DNA from: Ophiosphaerella korrae
Lineage: Eukaryota; Ascomycota; Dothideomycetes; Pleosporales; Phaeosphaeriaceae
Assembly: GCA_028456385.1 (NCBI GenBank)
Contig: JALNQF010000214.1
Location: 1 to 64,000 of the forward strand
Length of the DNA: 64,000 nt
Reading direction: 5' to 3'
This document shows, in pieces, positions 54,813 through 64,000 of the stretch. The notes under the pieces are model-generated. The model did not search any database. It worked only from the letters and a program-made list of their open reading frames with translations, and was not told the origin of the DNA. Position numbers and translations under genes: made by a program. How positions within the stretch are numbered: position 1 is the first letter of the stretch; each line of letters starts with the position of its first letter.

Positions 54813-55255
54813 TATTAAGACCTTAGAACTAAGTAAAAGTAATAAGAGTAAGTAGGCTTCTATAAGATAGGCGAGGTTAATAAATAAGATAGTTACTTAA
54901 CTTAATTAATAGTTAGCTTTTATTAGAGTATTACAAGGTATATAAGTATTAATAAGTAGATAAGAATCTAATTAAAGTATTAGTTATAATACTCTATTAA
55001 GATAAGAGGTAAAGAAGAGATTAAATACAATAGTCTATAAAGGTCTATTAACGTTCCTATATACTTACTATCTAGCGTTTATTCCTAAGCGCTTACTCTA
55101 GAGCGTTTACTCTAGAGTACTTATTCTAGAGCGTTTACTCTAGAGCGTTCGCTCTAGAGCGTTTACTACTAAATAGTTATATGTCCTACTACGCTATATT
55201 ACCTAGCCTAATTGCGTATAATATAATAGCTTACCTACTACTTAGTACTATAATA
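54813..55255. repeat. Right LTR of gypsy element 1
   Basis: Begins TATTAAGACCTTAGAACTAA, where the left copy has TGTT, and ends TACTATAATA. It is the 5' LTR with respect to the minus-strand genes. Confidence 0.85.
55087..55178. repeat. Short tandem array in right LTR
   Basis: The matching array in the other LTR, again six to seven 14-bp units; it keeps more CG steps (GAGCGTTCGCTC) than its surroundings. Confidence 0.75.
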
Positions 55256-56842
55256 TACTTATTTATAATAAGGAGAGCTATTAACTACGCTTAAGATATA
55301 CTATCTAAATAGATTATAGTAGCTAAAGAGGAATATAATTAGATTCTAAGTATATAAGTAGAAAATTATACTTGTTTAGTTTATTTATATAAGATAAAGG
55401 CCTTAAATAATATAAAGTCTATTAAGTAAGCTATTACTTTAGAGTCTAAGCTTAATTTTAAAACTATTATAGAGGCTACTCTAGCTCTTATTATATTAAG
55501 CGCTCCTATCTCCTCTCTATCTATTAGTAATATTACTAATTCTCTTAGTTTATTATAAGGCGTTCTAGAGAGTTTTAATTTTAGAACTCTTTTAGTTTCT
55601 TAGAGTAATTAAGGTTATCTTCTAGTTTATATATTTCTTTCTATAGTTTTCCTTTCTTATCTATACTTATCTATTCTACTAAGTAGTAGTTCTTTCTATT
55701 ATAGAACTAGTACTATAAAATTTCTTTAACTTTTTATTCTTCTTATTCTCTATACGTATCTACTTTATATACTAGTAGTTCTACTTCTTGTAGTACTTTT
55801 TCTAGTAGTAATATATAGAATATTAAGTATATCCTTATCTTATCTAGTAGCTTTAATTTAAATATAACTAGTATAACTTTCTTTTTAATTTTGTATAGTC
55901 TTATTTTAATATAATCTAGTTTAGAACTTAATTATTTACTTTTAATATTCCTTTATACTAACTATACTTTTTCTCTCTCTCTAAATTAAGGTTTCTCTTA
56001 GTATTTTTTATTATAGTACTTTACTATTTAATCTTATAAGAATTCTATATCTTATTATAGTTAATTATATATTTTCTTAAGCTTATCTATAAAGTTTTCT
56101 CTTCTAGAAGACTAAGATACTTAGGTTCTTAGTATTCTATATATATTAGAGTTAAATCTATAGTTTATAAAGAAGAGTAATACTTTTATTACTATATTTT
56201 TTATACTATTATATACTAGCTATACTATAAGTAGTAGCTATACCTAATTATTCTAGTTATAGTTAAGATAGTATCTTAAGTACTATTCTACTATCTAGTT
56301 TATATATTCTAATTATCTATCTATCTATAAGTAATATACTATTAATATTATATACTAGATTCCTAATTATACTAATATTATTCCCTATAGTTTTAATATA
56401 AATCTTATATCTCTATCTATAATAATCTTATCTAGAATACTATATTAGCTAATTATAGTTTTTAGAACTTAGTATATAGTAACTTCTATCCTACTTTTCT
56501 CTTTATATAGTCTAAAGTATAAGTATTTTATAAGCTTATTTACTATTATTAAGATTCTATTATACTTAACTTCTAATATTAGATCTTTAAACTTTAGTAG
56601 TTTTATAATAAAGTCTATTATAATAACTCTTTATAGTTATTCTAGTATCTTTACTAGTTATAGTATCTTATATAGTACGTATCTATTATACTTATTTTTA
56701 TAGTATTCTATATAATCTTATAGTACTTCTATTACTAGTTATCTTACTTTTAAGATATAGAAATCTCTTAATAGTCTATCTAATATTTTATTAAGACTTT
56801 AGTATTTATATACTAGTAGTTTATAGAATTATTATATAAACT

Positions 56843-57006
56843 TATTATATAGTAGCTCTACTCTACTACGCTAAATAAACCTAAAAAAGTAACTAAGTAT
56901 TTAATAACGTTAAATACAGGAGTAAAATAGTATATATTACCTAAGAGCTCTTACTCTTACTTACGCTTTACGTAGCTATAGCCTACTATAGCCTATAGTG
57001 TAATAA
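56843..57006. repeat. Left terminal repeat of the miniature element
   Basis: 164 bp; differs from the right copy mostly by transitions, for example ACGTTAAATACAGG against ATATTAAATATAGG. Confidence 0.8.
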
Positions 57007-57236
57007 TATCCTCTTTCCCTATAGTATATATCTTTAGGCGCTAGACTACAATAAGTAGTAATACTAGACCTTCTAGTAGCTTATAATAGTTCTAGCGCAT
57101 ATCCTTAGTAGCTTAGAGGCGCCCTATCTCGGCCTAGTCTCTACTAGCTAGCTAGGCTAACTAGCTGTTAGTAGAGTTAAACTAACGTACTTAGCCTAAC
57201 TTACCTTATACGCAGCGTAGTTGTTATTAAATACTA

Positions 57237-57399
57237 TATTATATAGTAGCTCTACTCTACTACGCTAAATAAACCTAAAAAGATAACTAAGTATTTAATA
57301 ATATTAAATATAGGAGTAGAATAGTATATATTACCTAAGGGCTTTTACCTTTACTTACGCTTTACGTAGCTATAGCTTACTATAGCCTATAGCGTAATA
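57237..57399. repeat. Right terminal repeat of the miniature element
   Basis: 163 bp, followed by the duplicated AAACT. Confidence 0.8.
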
Positions 57400-60300
57400 A
57401 AACTCTTTCTATATTTTCTTTAGAATATATATTCTTTTATAAGCTTCTATAATTCCTTCTTAAATCTTAAGCTTCTTTATTTTTTTAGAAGCTTTTTCTA
57501 TTTCTTTTTAAATCTATTTATCTAGTTTACTACTTTTTCTCTTAAGTAATATAGCTATCTTAAGTATATTTAAGACTAGGTATCTTTCTTTATTCTTAAC
57601 TAGAACTATACTAGTAGTATTTACTTCTTCTTATAGGTCTAGTCTTTTACTTAAAGTATTTATAAATTAGTTATCTTTACCCTTAGTATATATTATTTCT
57701 ATATTAAATATTAATAGAAACTCCTACTATCTTATATAGTACTATAATAAATCCTTATTTATTATAAATCTTATAAGATTCTTATAGTCTATATAGACTT
57801 TTATTTAGTATTTTACTTTTTATAAGTATACTCTCTATTACTTAAATACTTTATAGATTACTAGTATTTCTTTGTTATAGATTAAGTAGTTAAGCTCTAC
57901 TAGCTTTATCTTCTTAGAGAAGTACTTAACTAAGTATTCTTATTTTATATCTTAGTCTTCTTGTATTAGTACTATCTTATAAACTAAATTAGATACGTCT
58001 ATTTTTATTATTACTAGTAGGTCTAGATTATATATTCTTATAACTAGGTTTTCTATAAATCTCTATTTAATTTAGCTAAATACTTCTTTATATTCTTTAG
58101 TCTATTTAAATAATATATCTTTCTTTATAAAGTTTATTAGTAGTTCTATTAGGTTTAACTAATTAACTATTAGCTTTCTATAGAAGTTTACTAGTCTATA
58201 GAATTGTTGTACCTCTTATAGGTTCCTAAGTATTAGCTATTCCTAGATTACTTTAATCTTGTTTAAGTTAATCCTAATTTTTCCTAGTTCTATAATAAAT
58301 CCTAGGAAGTATATTTCTTTTATATAGAATTTATACTTCTTTATTTTAAGAAATAGTTTATTTTTTACTAGCTTTTCTAGTACTTTATATACGTATTACA
58401 CGTATTCTTCTTTTATTTCTAAGAATATAAGGATATTATCTAAGTATATAAATATAAATACGTCTAGGTATTCTCTTAGTATTATATTAATTCTTTCCTA
58501 GAATACTACTAGTGCGTTTATAAGCCTAAATAGTATAACTAAGTACTTATATAGTTTATATTATATTCTAAATACTATTTTCTATTTATCTCCTTTTTTA
58601 ATTCTAATCTAGTAATAGGCGTTTTAGATATCTAGTTTTGTAAAGATTTATACTTTTTATAGCCTATCTTATATTTTATCTATTTATAGTAAAGAGTACT
58701 AGTTCTTATTTATAATTATATTTATCTTCTAGAAATCTACGTAGAGTTATTTTTTATCTATCCCTTTCTTGTCTATAAATATAAGTCTATATACTACTAA
58801 GGATTTAGATTCTTATATCTATCTTTTTTTAACTGTATTCTATATAAATATTTATTTAATCTTAGATTTTTTCTCTATTTTTCTATAGACTAGGCTCTAT
58901 CCTATATTCTTCTCTTTTTTTAGTTCTATTACTAAATCCTATAGTTAATATTCTAGAAGGTAATTATCTAGTTTAGTAAGTTATTTTTCCTACTTTTTAT
59001 ATTCCTCTAAGAACTATCTTTTATATATAGTTATATTAGCTTTTAATATATCTTTTTTAGAGTAACTAATTTTCTCTATTCTCTAATTAATCCTTAGGTT
59101 AGCTATCTATAGCTATAGTATACCTAATATTATATCTTGTTTATTATTAATTATTATTATATCTATAACTATATTCTAATTTCTAATCTTTTTAACCTTA
59201 ATATTAAAGGTACTATTTTAAACCTAATAAGATCTTAAAATAGTTTTCTTTTAATTATACTAAGTTATTAAGGGTATCTCTTTGTTATATAGTTTATTCC
59301 TTAGTTTTCTATAAACTTCTTAGATATAAAGTTCTTTATAGCTTTACTATTAATTATAATTTATTTTCTTTATCTCTAGTATATACTTATTTTTATAACG
59401 TATAGGCCTATTATACTTTATAGCTTTTTTTACTTAGGTCTTTTTTTAAATTATCTATTCTTCTAAGGCTATTACTCTATTTTATATTTATAATTCTTGT
59501 GTTTTAGATATTTATTATATATATACTTATACTATAGCTATATTTTTTTAACGTATTCTTTTAATAGTTTTAGTCCTAGTCTAATTAATATATATTCTTT
59601 GTTAGGAATCTAGATTATTTTCTAACCTTTAATTTTTTTCTTTAGGATTACCTTTATATAGTCTTATCTCCTTTTTAGCTATACGTAATTTTATACTTTC
59701 TCTTCTCTATATAGGTAGTAATATATGTTTAAATATAATACTTATACGATTTCTAGATATACTAGATATTCTAGATCTATTCTCTTATTATCTCCTACCT
59801 AGTACTTATTTATACTAAGTCTTTTAGTTATTAAGATATAGTATATTACTAGTACTTATAGTATATAAGCTTTATTAATCTATTATATCTTTCTTATAAA
59901 CTACTACTACTCCTTCTATATAAGTATTCTTCTTACTATAACTATATATTACTCTATCTATTATTAGAATATTATAAACTTTATTACTTTAAGATTATAT
60001 TCTTTCTAGTCTTTGTACGCTTCCTCTATACTTATAACTAGTAAGTATTTCTAAATAAATTTCTAGTTTTTATTTTATTTTAATATATCTATTATTATAT
60101 AGCTATTATAGCTATATATATTTAACTAGGTATACTCTATATCTTTTACGTTAACTTACTTCTTATTTCTTTATAGTTTTTTAGAGGAAACTATAGTAGT
60201 TTCTTTATTTAGTACTAGTCTTTTAGCCTAGATTAATAGGGTCTAGGGCTCTTCTCTTTTTAGATCTTCTACTAGTAAGTCTATTATATATACTATTTTT

Positions 60301-61492
60301 TCTAGCTATACTTATATTCTTTTTTCTTTTATTATACCTACTCTATATTTTTATAAGAACTATACTACTTTCTATTTACTAGAAAGATATATATAGTAGT
60401 TATTATTATAATAAAAGGTTTAATAGAGTATTATATATTATACTTTTTTACTCCTAGTTACTTTCTTCTAAAGTTTAGCCTATACTTTTAGTACTTCTTT
60501 TCTTCTTTTAGTTATTTCTAACTAAGTTTCCTTATCTTTTTTAGAGTCTTTACTTCTATAGTCTTTTATAAAGTATTTTAGTTTCTTATATTTATAATAT
60601 ACTATATCTTTCTTTTACTTTACTTAGTAGTTCTTTATATAGTAGCTTAGTTTACTATAGTTAAAGTATATAAAGTCTTTATTCTTTCTCTTCTTTTTAT
60701 CCTTATTAGTATTAAAGACTATAGAGTCTCTCTTATTATAGCTCTAGGTATAACCTCTATATTTATTTTTCTTCTATTTTTAGAGATTATTATTAATTTA
60801 TATTACTTATTATTTTAAAGCTTCTACTATTCTTAGTTTCTATATATAAATTATTTTATATTATATTTTCTAGTTTAGTCTTTATTTAAATTATAATATT
60901 AGAGATAGCTTATTTTATTCTATATTTTGTAATAGTTATTTAAACTATAATATATATTTAGGAATACTCTTATTCTATATAAGCTTTTTTAGCCTTTCTT
61001 TAGCTTATTAGGTAATATCTATATCCCTAAATACTACTCTTATTTATCTAGTAAAGTATTTATAACTTCTAAAGATAGCTCTAGTCTTATCTTTTTAGTT
61101 TATTACTACGTATATTATATAGTCTATCTAGTAGAGTTTAAACTATCTTATTACGTCTCCTTTAAGATATTTTCTAATATATATTACCTTCTTATCCTCT
61201 CTATTAAAGTATAGTACTTATATATTAATTTAGAGTTATACTAAAGCTATAAAAAGTTTTAGGTTCTCTCTTATTCTATTAAACTTCTTAAGTATAAGTA
61301 TCTTTAGTAGTTTCTTTATTATACTTATCTCTAGTTATTATATAATTAACTCTATTTAGTTATATCTTTTTATAATAGCCTTAATTTTTACCTTATTTTA
61401 CTTTACGTTTTCTTAGAGTTCTTTATTCTAAGTTTCTAGGGCGTCGATTACTATCTTTATATTTTCTTTCTCTAAGACTAAGTTATTTAGAT

Positions 61493-61923
61493 TGTTATAG
61501 GTATTACTAGAGTTAACTTCCTAATACCTAATTAGGGTATTAGTAGATTAAAAGATAATAACAAAAGCTTACGTTGTAATCTACAATAAACTATAAATAA
61601 TAGAAGATATTTTGCAACTATCTTGTATTAGCGCTCTATAGTTAAAGATTAAATTACTAATACTATCTTAATAATACGTATTACTACTAACTATATATTT
61701 GTAGTAATCTATTAATCTATTATTACTAAGACTAATAGATTATAGATTACCTTAATCTATAATCTATTATTACTAAGAACCTATAGATTATAGATTACCT
61801 TACGTGTCCTAATTATATATAGTTTCCTAATCTAGCCCTAGATCCTCCTTGTTATACTAGTATAATCCTTCTATTACTAGGCTAATTAGTTCTATCTATA
61901 GTTCTCTTATTACTACTATAATA
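61493..61923. repeat. Probable right LTR of element B
   Basis: About 431 bp. Shares the AGTAGATTA...AATAATAGAAGATATTTTG block and the ACGTGTCCTAATTA block with the left copy; the start is divergent. Confidence 0.5.
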
Positions 61924-62077
61924 TAGATAGTCTTTAATTTACTTCTATATAGTATTATCTAATTTATAACTACTTATAAGTACTTTAGCTACTTTCTTAG
62001 TTAAACTTTCTACTATTATATTAGCTAGACTATACGCTACTTATGCTTTACTTCTTGTAATAACTAAATTAATAAGG

Positions 62078-62539
62078 TATAATAAGGCTACCTATTATCT
62101 ACTATAGATACCTATCTTGTAAAAGTTAGTAGATTAGAAGTTAATAATAAAAGCTTATATAGTAATCTATAATAACTTGTAAATAATAGAAGATATTTTA
62201 TAACTATCTTATATTAGTATTTTATAGTTAGAAGATTAAATTACTAATACCTCTTAATAATACGTATCGCTACTAACTATATAGTAATATTATCTTAGTA
62301 GCTTTATTACTTTATATTTACTAAGATTATAAATTTATAAATTTATTATATAATAACTTTATAACTTTATATTTACTAAGATCGCGAATTTATAAATTTA
62401 TTACGTATCTTAGTTATAGTTAGTTTTCTAATTAAGTTTATTGTCTTATAAGTTACTACCCTACTTATCCTATACTTTATTAGTAGCTAAGCGTAGACTA
62501 ATTAGCTCTATCTTAGTTTCTCTTATTACTACTATAATA
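62078..62539. repeat. Right LTR of element A
   Basis: 462 bp, more heavily mutated than the left copy. Differences are nearly all C-to-T or G-to-A, as RIP makes. Confidence 0.75.
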
Positions 62540-64000
62540 CTAGAAGCCTAATCTCTAACTACCTATTTAGTAGCTCTTTCTATTGTTGTAATTAACGTAC
62601 GCGCCTAATTAGCTTTAAGTATACCTTCTAAGGTAATATACTATCTAGGCTAAGCCTTCTTACGTTTTTAGCGTTTATTTATAACCTAAAGTTTATAGTT
62701 CTCTTCTATAAGAATTACTACTAAGTATATAGCTAGTTAATAACTCTTAATAAGTTAAGTAATTACTAAACTTATAAGGCTTTAGGACTAACGTTAAAAG
62801 AGGCCTTATATTAGATAAGCCTATTTTTTAAGCTAATTAATAGTATAAAGTGTCTTAGCTACTTATAGCTTTTAGTTAGAAGTAGTTTTACGTAAAAATA
62901 GAGTCTTAATAATAGTAAAAGTATTAAAGATATACTCTAGACTATATAAGATTAGTTTAGTAGCTTAAAAGCTACTTTAAGTATTACTTAAACTAATTAC
63001 TAATATATATACTATTAAGAAGTAGCTAGAAGATAATAGTACTTACTATAAGCTATAGGAGATAGTAAAGGGATAATAGATAGTATTTAATAGTACTACT
63101 AGTGTTATAGGGTTATATACCTAATATAGATTTAGGGCCTAAGAGCTTATTAGTCTTAGAGATCTTAAACTTTATTAGCTAAACTAACTCTAAATATTAT
63201 TTACCCTCCTATAAGTTATATCCTATAACCTAAAGGCCTATTAGCTACTCTCTCTTACTTTTCCTCTTTAATAGTTTACTTCTTTATAAGCTCTTAGTAC
63301 TTATATTTCTCTAGTAACTACTTACCTCTTTTTTACTATTCTTTTCTTTATAATACTTTATTATATACCTTTCTTCTTATATAGAGCTTAGTTTTATTAA
63401 GCTACTATACTTAATTAAGAGCTTTTAGCCTAAAGAGAAAGTAAAACCTACTTTAACTTATAAACCTTTTTCTTATTTTGTTAGCTATAAGGTACTTAAA
63501 CTATTAGATCTAAAATAATTTAGATTAATAATTTAGCCTTACTCTATAAATAGTCTAGTATCTAGCGCTAACTATATATATAGTTAGAGAGTAACTTAGG
63601 CCTTTTAGTTAAAATATTAATATTAATAAAAGAGAATAAAGATATTAAGTTTCTAAGAGCTTTCTTCCTCTTAAATAACTTATAGCCCTTTAGGTATTAA
63701 TTACTATATATTGTCTATAAACTACTAATCTAACCCTAGCTATAGCTATAACTTACCTAGGCTTACTCTAAGAGAACGCTAGCCTTATTAGCGCTATTAC
63801 TTAATATAAAGCTTAAGTTATACTACCTCTATTTCTTTATATTAGCTATTGTTTTTATTTTAGAGCGTTTATAGCTTAGGACTTTAAAGATACTACTTTT
63901 ATCTTCTACTTATAATACCTTTCTCCTAAGGGCTCTAGATTTAATATCTAAAGGGTTGTTTATAGAGTATTTATATAGTTTCTAGGTTATTTAATAAAAT
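62540..64000. other. AT-rich RIP-mutated DNA, not assigned
   Basis: Continues beyond element A with the same composition (few CpG, very many TA steps) and dense stops on both strands. It is the DNA into which element A inserted and is likely an older repeat. I could not read a protein family from it. The window ends inside it. Confidence 0.5.

Larger units (their letters stand above)
48462..55255 (-). mobile_element. Ty3/gypsy retrotransposon 1, nested in B
   Basis: A 6794-bp element with LTRs of 444 and 443 bp and a matching target duplication TACTT on both sides (48457-48461 and 55256-55260). Minus-strand coding is in ruins but readable: Gag with a zinc knuckle near 53965-54010 (KYYKYSKIGHLAKNY, two Cys now Tyr), reverse transcriptase at about 51550-52100 (VDY..KLNNIIVKD, IFTKLDLKDRYY, FRLTNILVTF, EYLDKFIIAYLDNILIYS, KIEVEFLRYIIG), RNase H and integrase further left. 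The catalytic YLDD motif reads YLDN, a G-to-A change that alone would abolish polymerase activity. Stops are dense throughout. The order Gag-RT before integrase places it in Ty3/gypsy. Confidence 0.88.
56843..57399. mobile_element. Miniature LTR element (TRIM-like) nested in B
   Basis: Two direct repeats of 164 and 163 bp (56843-57006 and 57237-57399) enclose only 230 bp. The unit is flanked by the five bases AAACT on both sides (56838-56842 and 57400-57404), as expected for an LTR-type insertion. The repeats begin TATTATATAGTAGCTCTACT and end TATAG-GTAATA; on the opposite strand they start TATTAC, probably once TGTTAC. The interior has no coding capacity and is visibly less AT-rich than its host (GGCGCCCTATCTCGGCCTAG near 57118-57137). 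These are the marks of a terminal-repeat retrotransposon in miniature. Confidence 0.8.
47665..61923 (-). mobile_element. Ty3/gypsy element B, nested in A and itself interrupted
   Basis: Candidate LTRs at 47665-48122 and 61493-61923 are related to each other and to element A, but differ in the middle and at their first 40 bp, and their flanks (CTTAG and TAGAT) do not match, so the pairing is provisional. On the minus strand the right part encodes Gag, with two RIP-damaged zinc knuckles near 60560-60660 (YFNYSKLSYYIKNY and YYKYKKLKYFIKDY, Cys changed to Tyr). Pol lies further left: reverse transcriptase near 58100-58800 (FTKLDI, EYLDVFIFIYLDNILIF, FLGFII). The catalytic YLDD reads YLDN. Removing the two nested elements leaves about 6.9 kb, normal for gypsy. 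Confidence 0.6.
46689..62539 (-). mobile_element. Outer LTR element A, split by nested insertions
   Basis: Two similar ends, 46689-47149 and 62078-62539, are flanked by the same five bases, CTAGA (46684-46688 and 62540-62544), which shows they are the LTRs of one insertion. The LTRs begin TGTAAC (left) or its mutated form TATAAT (right) and end ATAACA or ATAATA, fitting TG...CA. Only about 670 bp of internal sequence (47150-47664 and 61924-62077) is left after removing element B, with no recognisable coding, so it was probably a short non-autonomous element of about 1.6 kb. The orientation is assumed from element B, whose LTRs are related. Confidence 0.72.

Noticed and set aside
47665..61923. 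Claiming element B as a fully defined insertion
   Set aside because: The two candidate LTRs are related but the five-base flanks differ and their starts diverge, so it is listed only as provisional.

Overview
The window is nuclear DNA of a filamentous ascomycete (Pezizomycotina). The NLR families, RIP-type decay and gene style suggest a Dothideomycete of the Pleosporales, but that rank is inference. The eukaryotic signs are 47-126 nt GT-AG introns, fungal-only families (UstYa, HeLo/HET-S, rhodopsin-like membrane protein, MAO-N-type amine oxidase) and sharp alternation between gene-rich DNA and very AT-rich DNA carrying repeat-induced point mutation (RIP) scars.

Layout. 1-6.2 kb: AT-rich or decayed flank with one intact membrane-protein gene and relics of a casein-kinase-1-like gene, a chromodomain protein and a disordered protein. 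6.3-19 kb: intact genes (MAO-N-like amine oxidase; PPPDE-thioredoxin-PUL protein; HET-S homologue; rhodopsin-like membrane protein) among broken transposase and NLR genes. 19.9-25.6 kb: a NACHT-ankyrin NLR relic split by a Tc1/mariner element that contains a second mariner and has an internal inversion. 26.8-34.5 kb: a conserved housekeeping pair, divergently transcribed (Cdt2-type WD40 protein and ribosome-biogenesis factor RRP5). 35-45.9 kb: a compact candidate RiPP cluster. 46.5-64 kb: an almost gene-free RIP-mutated block of nested LTR retrotransposons, three of which have matching 5-bp target duplications.

The main discovery candidate is the 35-46 kb cluster. It has a secreted precursor with ten Kex2-delimited copies of one core (QKKIDAVDVE), four UstYa-family oxidases each with two HxxHC motifs, a DOMON-cytochrome b561 protein and a GPH/sucrose-type transporter. 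The layout is that of the dikaritins (ustiloxin, phomopsin, asperipin), but the core has no Tyr, Phe or Trp, so the usual aromatic cross-link cannot form. The precursor would pass through the secretory pathway, be cut at Lys-Arg, and be oxidised by the membrane-anchored UstYa proteins. The b561 protein could feed electrons across the membrane. The transporter may export the product or supply sugar.

The second theme is programmed cell death and allorecognition: a HET-S homologue lies divergently beside a NACHT-WD40 pseudogene, echoing the Podospora het-S/NWD2 pair, and two further NLR relics (TPR and ankyrin types) lie within 11 kb. All exon boundaries given here were read by eye from splice signals and frame, not from transcripts.
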